Origin: Promethearchaeota archaeon
GTDB lineage: Archaea; Asgardarchaeota; Lokiarchaeia; Sigyniarchaeales; SOKP01
NCBI GenBank assembly: GCA_016839585.1
Contig: JAEOTZ010000090.1
Span: 1 to 34,350 of the forward strand
Direction of reading: 5' to 3'
DNA: 34,350 nt
Below are positions 6,881 through 15,062 of the stretch, piece after piece (position 1 is the stretch's first letter; every line of letters starts with the position of its first letter). Made by a program: the position numbers and the translations under genes. A model generated the notes under the pieces. That model had not been told where the DNA came from. It was given only the letters and a program-made list of their open reading frames with translations, and searched no databases.

Positions 6881-8374
6881 ATGGCAAAAGTTCAAGAATT
6901 GGAAATAAAAAATAAATACACTGGTGAACTTATAGGAACTATTCCTGCTGACACACCAGAAACAGTTAATGAAAAAATTAAGAAAGTACATAAAAATCAA
7001 CATTTATTAAAAGAAATGGATTTTTTTGAACGAGCTCAACTTCTTTCTAAATTTGCTACTAAATTGCGTTTTAAAAAATCCCAATTGAAGGATTTGGTAG
7101 TTGCTGAAGGTGGATTGCCAATCAAATATTCTGAATGGGAATTGAATATTGTAATGAATGGTTTCAAATTTTGTGATTGGTATTATCAATTCCTAGAAGA
7201 AAAACCTTTAACTAGCATTGAAGGAGAACAACTAGTTAGAATAAGATATATTCCTCATGGTTTGGCAGCATGTATCTCTCCTCGTAATACTCCTATAAGT
7301 CTACCTCTTTATCAATTGGGTGCGAATTATTTAGTTGGTAATGGAGCCATCGTTAAACCGTCTACAGCCTGTCCATTAACTATGTTAGAAGCTTATTCAA
7401 TAATGGAAGAAATGGATTTACCTGCTCTTGGAGCCTTAGATTTAGTTATAGCTCCTGGAGAATGGGCAGTAGATGAATTTCTTAAATCTCCACTGGTCAA
7501 GACTTTGATGACCATTACAGCCTCTCACACCGCAAAGGATATCTTGGTACGTTATGGTAGATTCCTGAAAAAAACTGTTGATAAATCAATGGGATTTCCT
7601 ATGTATACTCAGCCATTTAAACACTTTTTTTTCGAATGTGCTGGAAATGACGCAGGAATAGTCATGGATGACGTAAATTTAGAGCAAGTGGCTAAATGGA
7701 ATGTCACGGCTAGTTATACTAATTCTGGACAACAATGCTTCTCGATGAAGCGAATTATAGTCCATAAAGATATATACGACCAATATATAGAATGTCTTGT
7801 GAAAGAAATGGAAAACTTAAAGTACGGAGATCCTACTGATCCGGATACGGATATCGGTCCATTGGGAAGTAGGAGAATCCTGATGATGATGGAGGTGATG
7901 GTAGCTGATGCAAAGAAGTTTGGTGCTAAAATCTTCACGGGGGCTGAAAAGATCGACACCGGTGAAGATTATGGGTTATTTTACAAGCCTACTTTAGTAG
8001 AAATAAAACCCGAATTATGTGAGGATCTAACTAAAGCTCCATTCTTATGGAAAGAAGAGGCTTTTGGACCAGTTCGTTCTATTACTAAAGCTAACGATAT
8101 GAAAGATGCAATAAGGTTAGCAAATGCAAGTAATTATGGTATGAGGGCAGTTATTTATACATCTAACCTGAATAACATTGAGATTTTTAAGAACGAATTA
8201 GAAGCTGCGAATATTTATATAAATGCTAGACCCATGCTTGTTGATATTACGGTTTCACTTGGTGGAATTAAAGATTCTGCTTATCCAGCAGGTTGTAAAT
8301 ATTATCCCCAGGAGTTGGTTTATGGGAAATATATTTATGATGGTACTCCGTTGAATTTAGAGAAAATAAAATAA
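6881..8374 (+). CDS. Aldehyde dehydrogenase superfamily protein
   Basis: At 497 residues it has the usual ALDH length. The general base E252 (in FFECAGNDAG) and nucleophile C286 (in NSGQQCFS) are 34 residues apart, exactly the spacing in characterised ALDHs. The cofactor-binding PRNTP/GNGAIVKPS block is present near residues 134-160, and KEEAFGPV near 390-397. PRN replaces the usual PWN. The LGGK-type motif is altered to ECAGN, so the substrate pocket is probably divergent. The enzyme should oxidise an aldehyde with NAD(P)+, or act as an acylating dehydrogenase. It is flanked 5' and 3' by SCP2-like genes, the second only 12 bases downstream, so the substrate may be hydrophobic. That last point is inference. 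Confidence 0.9.
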   Translation: MAKVQELEIKNKYTGELIGTIPADTPETVNEKIKKVHKNQHLLKEMDFFERAQLLSKFATKLRFKKSQLKDLVVAEGGLPIKYSEWELNIVMNGFKFCDWYYQFLEEKPLTSIEGEQLVRIRYIPHGLAACISPRNTPISLPLYQLGANYLVGNGAIVKPSTACPLTMLEAYSIMEEMDLPALGALDLVIAPGEWAVDEFLKSPLVKTLMTITASHTAKDILVRYGRFLKKTVDKSMGFPMYTQPFKHFFFECAGNDAGIVMDDVNLEQVAKWNVTASYTNSGQQCFSMKRIIVHKDIYDQYIECLVKEMENLKYGDPTDPDTDIGPLGSRRILMMMEVMVADAKKFGAKIFTGAEKIDTGEDYGLFYKPTLVEIKPELCEDLTKAPFLWKEEAFGPVRSITKANDMKDAIRLANASNYGMRAVIYTSNLNNIEIFKNELEAANIYINARPMLVDITVSLGGIKDSAYPAGCKYYPQELVYGKYIYDGTPLNLEKIK

Positions 8375-8386
8375 TTAGATTGCGCG

Positions 8387-8794
8387 ATGGATGCAGAAGG
8401 ATTATATAAGAAATTAAAAGCTTATTTTCCAAATAATTTGGATTTAATGAGACATTTACATGTAAACGCTTGTTGGGAATATTATATTACTGAAAATTCT
8501 ACTGATGACAAAGTTTTCAAGATTCATTACTTTTTGTATAAAAAAAAAGATAATAATTTAGAAATAACAAGAAATAAACTGGATATCAAACCGGATTTAA
8601 TTTTATATTTCACCGAAAAGGCAATTTTAGATTTAATTAAAGGGAATCCGAGTGCAGATGAATATTATTCTCGCTATCGTGAAGTAATGAATAATCCTAA
8701 ACCTGGGATTGAGGTTGATAATAAAGTAAATAAACCTCGGTTGAAGCTTTGGCAAATGGGATATAGAAAGTGGCAATCTGATTTTAAATTTTAA
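8387..8794 (+). CDS. Second SCP2-like small protein
   Basis: The 135-residue protein starts 12 bases after the ALDH stop and is surely in its transcript. Residues about 66-90 (KLDIKPDLILYFTEKAILDL) give the SCP2-type 'PDLxLxxxxxxxxxL' signature followed by a helix, then GIEVDNKVNKPRL, which matches the last strand of the fold. The N-terminus is a helix and a strand with WEYYITEN. The protein lacks membrane segments and cysteine clusters. It is shorter than, and only loosely similar to, the protein at 6343. Its likely role is binding or shuttling a hydrophobic compound for the dehydrogenase. Fold assigned by eye. Confidence 0.55.
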   Translation: MDAEGLYKKLKAYFPNNLDLMRHLHVNACWEYYITENSTDDKVFKIHYFLYKKKDNNLEITRNKLDIKPDLILYFTEKAILDLIKGNPSADEYYSRYREVMNNPKPGIEVDNKVNKPRLKLWQMGYRKWQSDFKF

Positions 8795-8945
8795 ATAAGT
8801 TTAATAAGCGAATTAAGATAATCTTCTGGTTTCTCATAATAAATTTAATATTTTCCAGCAATATTCCCACTATTCTTTTACCAAATATTAAATCGTTTAT
8901 ATTAAATACTATCAAATTTTAATTTAATAAGACAAATGAAAATCA

Positions 8946-10373
8946 ATGGTAAAAATGAATAAAGAAGATATATGCTTCTTGCCTGCTTTTGAAATGGGAG
9001 AGAGAATAAGAACTCAAGAACTTACTTCTCAAGAAATTACAGAAGTTATTATCGAAAGAATTGAGAAAATTAATCCAGTTATAAATGCATACTGTACTCC
9101 TACTTTCGAATTAGCAAGAGAAATGGCAAAAAAGGCTGATAAAGCTGTAAAGGATGGTGGAAAGTTAGGATTATTACATGGAATTCCAACTTCAATAAAA
9201 GACTTAATGTTTACTAAAGGAATAAGGACCACATTCGGATCATTAATGTATGAAAACTTTATACCGGAAGAAGATGATATTGCAGTAGAAAGGTTAAAAA
9301 ATGCTGGTTGCGTAATTTTAGGAAAAACAAATACTCCTGAATTAGGCTATGCTGGATCTACTCATAATCGCGTTTTTGGAGAGAGTAAAAATCCTTGGAA
9401 ATTAGATAGAACTCCTGGAGGTTCAACTGGAGGAGGTGGTGCTGCCGTAGCTTGCGGTTTAGGTCCACTTGCATTAGGAAATGATGGGGGTGGTTCAATA
9501 AGACATCCTGCTTCACTTTGTGGAGTTTATGGTATAAAACCTAACCTTGGAAGAGTGCCAGTGTATCCAAATATATGTTTTCACGGAACTGGGTATGTTT
9601 CTTATGGGCCACTTACTAATTACGTTAAGGATGCTGCTTTAATGCTAGATGCAATGAAGGGTCCTCACGATGCTGATAGATTTAGCTTACCAGCAGAAAA
9701 AATTAATTATATAGAACATGTTGATAAGAAGCCTGATAAACTAAAAATTGGATATTCATTAGATTTAGGTTATGCTAAAGTTATTGATACTGAAGTAGAG
9801 AAAAGTGTAATAGATTCAGTAGAAAAATTTGAAAAATATGGATGGACTGTTGAAAAAATAAAAATGAAAATGCGGAAACCGGAGATGTCTTTTTATACCC
9901 TTTATATATCAGATTATTATTATGATCTTAAGCCAAAATTTAAAGAGTGGCGAGATAAATTAGATCCTGAACTAGTAAAAATGGCAGAGGCTAGTATTGG
10001 TTATTCTGCAAATGAAGTGATGAGAGCATTGGATCAACGTGAAAAGATTTATAGAGCAATTTATGAAATTTTTAAAACCTATGATATTTTAGTAACACCA
10101 ACAACCGCAATTCCTGCATTTAAATTAGGATTAATGTTCCCACCACAAATAAATGGAAGGAATGTTTCACCTACTGGATGGATGCCTTTCAGTTTTCCGT
10201 TTAATTTAACAGGACATCCAGCAGCATCTATACCTTGCGGTTGGTCGAATGAGGATTTACCTATTGGCATGCAAATTGTTGGAAACAGGTTCAATGAAAT
10301 GCTAGTACTTCAAGTTTCAAAAGCTTTCGAAGAAATACAACCATGGCAAGATAAACGACCAAAATTTGATTAA
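8946..10373 (+). CDS. Amidase-signature hydrolase
   Basis: The 475-residue protein has the complete amidase-signature triad: K85 in PTSIKD, the cis-serine S160 in GGSTGGGG, and nucleophile S184 in NDGGGSIRHP. The 24-residue spacing between the two serines is the same as in fatty acid amide hydrolase (S217/S241). The second serine of the usual GGSSGG is Thr, a common variant. The enzyme hydrolyses carboxamides by an acyl-enzyme route. GatA is unlikely, because no GatB or GatC gene is adjacent and the protein has a different C-terminus. ATG 8946 was chosen; ATG 8955 is also possible. A 151-base gap separates it from the SCP2-like gene, so it may have its own promoter. Confidence 0.9.
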   Translation: MVKMNKEDICFLPAFEMGERIRTQELTSQEITEVIIERIEKINPVINAYCTPTFELAREMAKKADKAVKDGGKLGLLHGIPTSIKDLMFTKGIRTTFGSLMYENFIPEEDDIAVERLKNAGCVILGKTNTPELGYAGSTHNRVFGESKNPWKLDRTPGGSTGGGGAAVACGLGPLALGNDGGGSIRHPASLCGVYGIKPNLGRVPVYPNICFHGTGYVSYGPLTNYVKDAALMLDAMKGPHDADRFSLPAEKINYIEHVDKKPDKLKIGYSLDLGYAKVIDTEVEKSVIDSVEKFEKYGWTVEKIKMKMRKPEMSFYTLYISDYYYDLKPKFKEWRDKLDPELVKMAEASIGYSANEVMRALDQREKIYRAIYEIFKTYDILVTPTTAIPAFKLGLMFPPQINGRNVSPTGWMPFSFPFNLTGHPAASIPCGWSNEDLPIGMQIVGNRFNEMLVLQVSKAFEEIQPWQDKRPKFD

Positions 10374-10379
10374 TTATTA

Positions 10380-10398
10380 AATTTTTATTTTTTTATAT
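10380..10398 (+). terminator. Poly-T tract after the amidase gene
   Basis: T-runs at 10381-10394 immediately follow the stop codon, interrupted by single A residues. This is consistent with archaeal termination at the end of the 5.3-10.4 kb block. Confidence 0.4.
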
Positions 10399-10409
10399 AA
10401 TTTTAGAAA

Positions 10410-11498
10410 CTAAAATGATTTCATATTAGAAGTCGTAATATATGAGGAATCTCCGATTGTAATACTTTTTTTAATCAGATCTTCCAAAAAACAATAGTCT
10501 CCTATAATACTCTCTGAAGTGATAATTTTCTTCAAATTTGCGCCATCACCTATAACAGATTCAGAGATAATACACTTTTCTAGGATTACATCATCTCCAA
10601 TGGACACATTTGGGCCAATCACAGAATCTAAGATCTTTGAGTTTTTCCCAATATACACAGGAGATACAATTTTAGAATCAACAATATTACCTGATTGGTA
10701 CATTTTTTCATAAGAAGGGTCTTCTAATTTGATTTCTGCAAGTAAATGTCTATTACCTTCAATTAAGCTTTCAGGTCTTCCAAAATCTAAAATTTCTTCC
10801 TTCATCTCATTAATTTTTAGTTTAAAGCCCTCATCTATGAGTTTTTGAATGACAGGAGTCAAATGATGTTCCTGTCCATTTTCTAATTTAATTTTACTTT
10901 GCTCCTCCAATAATTCAAATATACGGGGAGTTATACTCATTCCAAATAAATAGGCTCCAGAGACAGCATAGTTAGTTTTAGGCTCTTTAGGCTTCTCAAT
11001 AATATTAGTGATATAACTTTCATCATTTAGTTCGATTACTCCATAGAATTGAGGATTTTTAACTTGCTTTACATTCATTACACCATCGCAAATATCCTGA
11101 TGGAACTTCAAGAGAATTGGTGAATAATCTTCTAAAGGGAGTCTATCACTTAGTAAAATGAAACAATCATCATTTTCAGCTAAATTTTTAGCTAATAATA
11201 TGGCATCACCAAGCCCACTGAAAAAGGGAGTATCAGCTTCATAACCAATTGGTTTCTGCACGATAAATTGTAAATTAAAATAATTCGAATAATTTTCAGT
11301 TAAATATTCAGATATTTGCCTTTTCTTATAACCTACTATAAAACAAAGATTAGTATTTTTCGGAAAAGTTTTTTTTAGCTTTATTAGAATATGGTCGATT
11401 AACCTCTTTCCTGCTATCTTTATAAATGCTTTAGGCTTCGAATATGTGAAGGGCAATAATCTCTTTCCTATACCCGCTAGGGGAGCTATAACCCACAT
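10410..11498 (-). CDS. NDP-sugar pyrophosphorylase with hexapeptide-repeat tail
   Basis: The 362-residue protein begins with APLAGIGKRLLPFTYSKPKA (residues 5-24), a match to the GxGxRLxPxTxxxPK nucleotide-binding signature of sugar-1-phosphate nucleotidylyltransferases. An LLSDR site (residues about 118-122) occupies the metal-binding aspartate position. From about residue 265 to 350 come hexapeptide-like repeats (IVSPVYIGKNSKI, VIGPNVSIGDDVIL, IISESVIGDGANL) of a left-handed beta-helix. This is the GlmU / archaeal ST0452-like two-domain layout, although the tail is short. The expected product is an activated sugar such as NDP-glucose or UDP-GlcNAc for glycan synthesis. The exact sugar is not readable. 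The gene is monocistronic or paired with the coiled-coil gene upstream on the same strand. Confidence 0.87.
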   Translation of the reverse strand: MWVIAPLAGIGKRLLPFTYSKPKAFIKIAGKRLIDHILIKLKKTFPKNTNLCFIVGYKKRQISEYLTENYSNYFNLQFIVQKPIGYEADTPFFSGLGDAILLAKNLAENDDCFILLSDRLPLEDYSPILLKFHQDICDGVMNVKQVKNPQFYGVIELNDESYITNIIEKPKEPKTNYAVSGAYLFGMSITPRIFELLEEQSKIKLENGQEHHLTPVIQKLIDEGFKLKINEMKEEILDFGRPESLIEGNRHLLAEIKLEDPSYEKMYQSGNIVDSKIVSPVYIGKNSKILDSVIGPNVSIGDDVILEKCIISESVIGDGANLKKIITSESIIGDYCFLEDLIKKSITIGDSSYITTSNMKSF

Positions 11499-11587
11499 TT
11501 GCTAATTCAATAGATATCTAATTTTTGCTATACAAAATATAAATATCTATGAAATAAAAAGTATTTTGAATTATTTCCTGATTGTTT

Positions 11588-12118
11588 TCATATTTCTAAA
11601 ATTCTTCTAAGGATTTCATAATATTCAGTTTCTTTCAGCTTTTCATTTACAGTTTCTTTTAGTTTTCTTAAGATATAATAATCAGAACTAATTTTTTTAG
11701 AATTGTATAATTTCTTATTTATAGCAACTCTGGTTTTTTCGTCTAAAAATTTAGGAGGGATTTTCTTATATTTATCGATCAATTGCTTTCTATCACTTAT
11801 TAGAGATAATCTTGATTCTTGTTCGACTTTAAATTCAACTTTTTTATACAAATTTTTTACCCAGGTTTCAATTTTATCCAAATCTCCTTTTAGATAATTC
11901 CTTTGATTTAACCAATCCTTAAATTCAAGAATATTATTTAAAAAGTCTTCTTTTCTTGTAGTTAGATCAGCATTTAGCTTCTCCTTTTCAGTTAAATCCC
12001 TAATTTTTCTTTTCTTTAATTCTTGAACTTTTTCTTGAGGAAGTGCTTTAAATAATTTTTCCCTTCTGAGTTCTTCTTCTTTTGAATCTTTATCAGAAAG
12101 CCATTTATCGATTGACAT
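11588..12118 (-). CDS. Charged helical (coiled-coil) protein, unknown
   Basis: The 176-residue protein is dominated by Lys and Glu, with long predicted helices and heptad-like stretches (ALPQEKVQELKKRKIRDL near residue 25, KIETWVKNLYKKVEFKVEQE near residue 81). It has no cysteines, membrane segments or catalytic motifs. It begins MSIDKWLSDKDSKEEELRRE. The start is ATG at 12118, and the gene lies 89 bases upstream of the nucleotidyltransferase on the same strand. It could be a structural or scaffold protein. I do not recognise a family. Confidence 0.65.
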   Translation of the reverse strand: MSIDKWLSDKDSKEEELRREKLFKALPQEKVQELKKRKIRDLTEKEKLNADLTTRKEDFLNNILEFKDWLNQRNYLKGDLDKIETWVKNLYKKVEFKVEQESRLSLISDRKQLIDKYKKIPPKFLDEKTRVAINKKLYNSKKISSDYYILRKLKETVNEKLKETEYYEILRRILEI

Positions 12119-12255
12119 ATTACTTCAATAAAATAGTAAGTTCTTTCGATAAAAATTTATTATTTATTAATAAATTAATATAGACTGTTAAAAATTCCAA
12201 TAATTCATATTTAAAGATAAATTAAAATTCGATTTACATTATTATAATTTATATT

Positions 12256-13026
12256 ATGAAGGTTAAAGGAGTAATTTTTGATTTTGGCTTTACATTATTT
12301 TATTTTGATGAACCTTCTATTGAGAAATATTTTGAATGTTTTAAGACAGGGTTAATAAGTTCTATTGACTTATTAAAAAAACATAATATATTGAAAGAAA
12401 AAATAGCAATTGAAGATTTTATCAAAATTTTTAAAAGAAAAAGAGCTTCCTCTTTTAAAAAAAGTATCAAAACAAAATCAGAAATTCCAACATCTTTAAT
12501 TTTTCAAAATGCATTAAAAATAATGGTAGAAAAAAATACAATAAACGATTTGGATGAATTGAATGATCAATTCTATGTGAAATTAGCAAACATATACCAT
12601 TCTTGTGAAGAAGATGAATGGATTCCTTTCGAAAACACAAAAGATACATTAGAGAAATTAGCCTTAAAAAATTTAAAAATCGCATTAATCTCTAATCATC
12701 CAAATCATAAAACAATTGAAAACATATTAATTAAACATGATTTATTTCGATTTTTTGATGTAATTGTTACCTCTGCTAAATTTGGAAAAAGAAAACCCGA
12801 TCCTAATATTTTTTTTCATACACTTAAAAAAATGGGTTTAGAAAGTCATGCAAATTCTATTATAATGTGTGGAGATGAATATGCTGATATTATAGGGGCT
12901 TATAGAGCAAATTTAAAAGCTATTTTATTAGATAGGAAATTTAAATTCCCTTTTGAAAAGGATATTGACGTCCCTAATTATATAAAAGTGAAGGATGTAT
13001 CAGAGATCTTAAACTTCATTGATTAA
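12256..13026 (+). CDS. HAD-superfamily hydrolase (YjjG/HAD-like phosphatase)
   Basis: The 256-residue protein has all four HAD motifs: nucleophile D9 in FDFGFTL, the motif II serine in LISNHP, motif III lysine in KFGKRKPDP, and the acidic motif IV in MCGDEYADIIGAYRANL. The second aspartate of the usual DxD is Gly-Phe, a form frequent in YjjG and epoxide-hydrolase-like HADs. The cap is a C1-type helical insertion between motifs I and II, rich in Lys (residues about 15-130). The enzyme is probably a phosphatase of a small metabolite. The start is ATG at 12256, with an AT-rich leader and no strong Shine-Dalgarno site. It converges with the LAGLIDADG gene. Confidence 0.85.
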   Translation: MKVKGVIFDFGFTLFYFDEPSIEKYFECFKTGLISSIDLLKKHNILKEKIAIEDFIKIFKRKRASSFKKSIKTKSEIPTSLIFQNALKIMVEKNTINDLDELNDQFYVKLANIYHSCEEDEWIPFENTKDTLEKLALKNLKIALISNHPNHKTIENILIKHDLFRFFDVIVTSAKFGKRKPDPNIFFHTLKKMGLESHANSIIMCGDEYADIIGAYRANLKAILLDRKFKFPFEKDIDVPNYIKVKDVSEILNFID

Positions 13027-13079
13027 AACAAAAAGCAAATATATTTGAAGAGTTAAATAAAAAATTAAAAAGTTTACTC

Positions 13080-14834
13080 TCAATCAAATAAATTCTTTAT
13101 TATCTCTTTAATTTGAGAATCGTGATATGGTATGTCAACATTATATAATTTTTTTATGTTTCTTCTTATTTTTGTTGGAGAATGTCTGTCAATCTTATGA
13201 TCGATTATATAAATTATAAAATAAGTAGAGGTTTTAAAAAAATTCAGAATTAAATTTTTTGTATGAGTATATTCTAATAAATAGCTTATTCTATCTAAAT
13301 TTGAAACTTTAACAAAATAACGTAGATGATCAATAATTTTATTCATACTTATATCAATACAATTCTCTAATAAAACATTAAAGATGAAATAGCAGACAAT
13401 TTTCTTAACATTTAAAGGTATCCTTATCCCTCCTACAACTCTATCATCGATTTTTATAGCAGAATTAAGGCTTATCCAATTTTCATAGTTTTTACCTCGA
13501 TCTTGAATTAACTTTTGGATATATTTGGATATAGTTTCTTTCTTCATCGGAGATTCACCTTTCTTTATTAAATATTCTCTGACTCCATTAAGAGTTCCTA
13601 AACTTTCAAATAAAGTCTTTAAGTATATTGCACGTCCCTTCTTATAATCCCTACGAGGTCTTTCATACCTAAGAACATCCTTAATATCCATTCCGATTTC
13701 GGCGAGTCTTTCTTGAATTAATGATTTTTTAATTGTCCATTTAAAAGGTTTTATACTCTTAAAAATAAAATTATAAACATTATTTTTCGCTTCAGTATTC
13801 GTAGAATAACCAGTATAATCAGAACCATTTTTGGTTTTACCAATATAAGTACTAATTTTCGAGAAACTGATATCTAAACATTTACATAAATTCTTAAAAT
13901 CAAGAACAAGAGGTTTCGAAGCATTGGTAAATTTAATCCCTATAGCTAAATAATTCTTCTTCTTATTCCAATTTAAATAAATAGAGCCATCTGTATCAAC
14001 AAGTCCTCTTATGCAAGCTACAGTAAGATGTTTATATATGGTTTCCCATTCATTTCGATTATTTTTAATCCAATTTAAATCTCTTTTAATCCAATAAGGA
14101 ATATCTACTTGATTTAAAACTTTATTTCCTGGTTTTATTCCCAAATTAATTAAAAAACGAATTATCTCTTTTTTATAAATTCTAATTAATGTAGTATTAT
14201 CCTCATCTCTTTCTCTAATTGTAGGTTCTATATCAAAAAATGATTTTATTAGGTCTTTAACATAATATACATAATCAGGTTCAGTAGAATTAAAAGAAAT
14301 TTCGCAGAGATAATTTCTCTTTTTTTCATCAAAAGAGATATGACCGTCACCTAAAATTATTCCAATCAACTCAGTTAAAAGGAGAACTTTCTTCCAACTT
14401 AATCCTGTCAAATGATTATTAATTTTGGTACTATTAACATTTTGAATTTTAGAATTTCTAAAGTTTTCCATTAATGTTTTAGTATTATCTAGCGGGCTTT
14501 TCGTCCTTACTTCTTTTTTATAATAACCAATTTCTTTTATCAATTGATACCTTTTTATTATTTTTATCATATAAGTTTCTAAATTATTATTTCCACCTAT
14601 TTCTATGGGTTTATATTTTCCATTTCTTATTATATCTTCACTCTCTTCTGAATTAATATTAATTTTCTTAATTATTAGTTCGCTTATTAAGAAAAGTATT
14701 GAAATTAGAGAAAATATGTAAATTAGGAATTTATTTACTAAATCTACTTTAGTATAAATAAATATAGTTAAAGCCCCGAAGAAAAGTATTAGAAATGCGA
14801 TTCCTTTTCTTAAATTACCATTAATTTTTATCAT
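13080..14834 (-). CDS. LAGLIDADG homing-endonuclease-like protein with N-terminal membrane helices
   Basis: I start the gene at ATG 14834 (584 residues). A TTG at 14849 would add five residues, but a TATA-like stretch at 14870-14880 favours the ATG. Two dodecapeptide motifs are visible: LIGIILGDGH (156-165) and CIRGLVDTDGSI (274-285). Each keeps the aspartate that binds metal in LAGLIDADG endonucleases (D163, D282). The spacing fits a single-chain, two-motif enzyme. The C-terminal 220 residues include helix-turn-helix-like stretches (LKTLFESLGTLNGVREYL, near ISKYIQKLIQDRGKNYENWI). Unusually, residues about 8-30 and 36-55 are strongly hydrophobic and look like two membrane helices. The frame is intact. 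It is free-standing, 127 bases downstream of tRNA-Arg on the same strand. It may be a homing endonuclease, a maturase or a domesticated regulator. Confidence 0.8.
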   Translation of the reverse strand: MIKINGNLRKGIAFLILFFGALTIFIYTKVDLVNKFLIYIFSLISILFLISELIIKKININSEESEDIIRNGKYKPIEIGGNNNLETYMIKIIKRYQLIKEIGYYKKEVRTKSPLDNTKTLMENFRNSKIQNVNSTKINNHLTGLSWKKVLLLTELIGIILGDGHISFDEKKRNYLCEISFNSTEPDYVYYVKDLIKSFFDIEPTIRERDEDNTTLIRIYKKEIIRFLINLGIKPGNKVLNQVDIPYWIKRDLNWIKNNRNEWETIYKHLTVACIRGLVDTDGSIYLNWNKKKNYLAIGIKFTNASKPLVLDFKNLCKCLDISFSKISTYIGKTKNGSDYTGYSTNTEAKNNVYNFIFKSIKPFKWTIKKSLIQERLAEIGMDIKDVLRYERPRRDYKKGRAIYLKTLFESLGTLNGVREYLIKKGESPMKKETISKYIQKLIQDRGKNYENWISLNSAIKIDDRVVGGIRIPLNVKKIVCYFIFNVLLENCIDISMNKIIDHLRYFVKVSNLDRISYLLEYTHTKNLILNFFKTSTYFIIYIIDHKIDRHSPTKIRRNIKKLYNVDIPYHDSQIKEIIKNLFD

Positions 14835-14867
14835 ATTTATTATTTTCAAATTAGTTATGAGTATTAA

Positions 14868-14882
14868 TAACTATTTAAAAAA
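14868..14882 (-). promoter_or_regulatory. Possible TATA box of the LAGLIDADG gene
   Basis: On the minus strand the sequence reads TTTTTTAAATAGTTA across this interval, about 35-45 bases before ATG 14834. That would place the transcript start close to the ATG. It overlaps no other gene. Confidence 0.35.
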
Positions 14883-14991
14883 GATCTATTTAAATAAAAA
14901 AAATAAAAACCAAATTGAAATTAAAAAATACATCTTTGATTGATTTATATAAATATTAAGAAACAATGAGAAAATATAGCCCAGAGGGGAT

Positions 14992-15022
14992 TTGTTCCAT
15001 CTAAAAGTATTTTTTTAGAAGA
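14992..15022 (-). other. T-loop intron of tRNA-Arg
   Basis: This is a 31-base insertion after the TTCAA of the T-loop. The central helix is GTTC/GAAC, the 5' bulge AAT and the 3' bulge AAA. The intron helix is nine positions long with one T-T mismatch (CTTCTAAAA with TTTTAGATG). Cutting after the second bulge base on each side restores TTCAAAT. Confidence 0.85.
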
Positions 15023-15043
15023 TTGAACCCCTGATCACTGGCT

Positions 15044-15062
15044 TTTTGCCAATAAATCAAGT
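15044..15062 (-). other. Anticodon-loop intron (37/38) of tRNA-Arg
   Basis: This 19-base insertion sits between G37 and A38, the standard archaeal position. The central helix TTGC/GCAA and the two three-base bulges GGA and AAA are present; the intron-internal helix is weak. It is an expected substrate for the archaeal splicing endonuclease. Confidence 0.82.

Noticed and set aside
8946-10373. GatA subunit of the tRNA amidotransferase
   Set aside because: The amidase signature alone is shared by many enzymes; there is no gatB or gatC next to it, and its neighbours suggest small-molecule metabolism.
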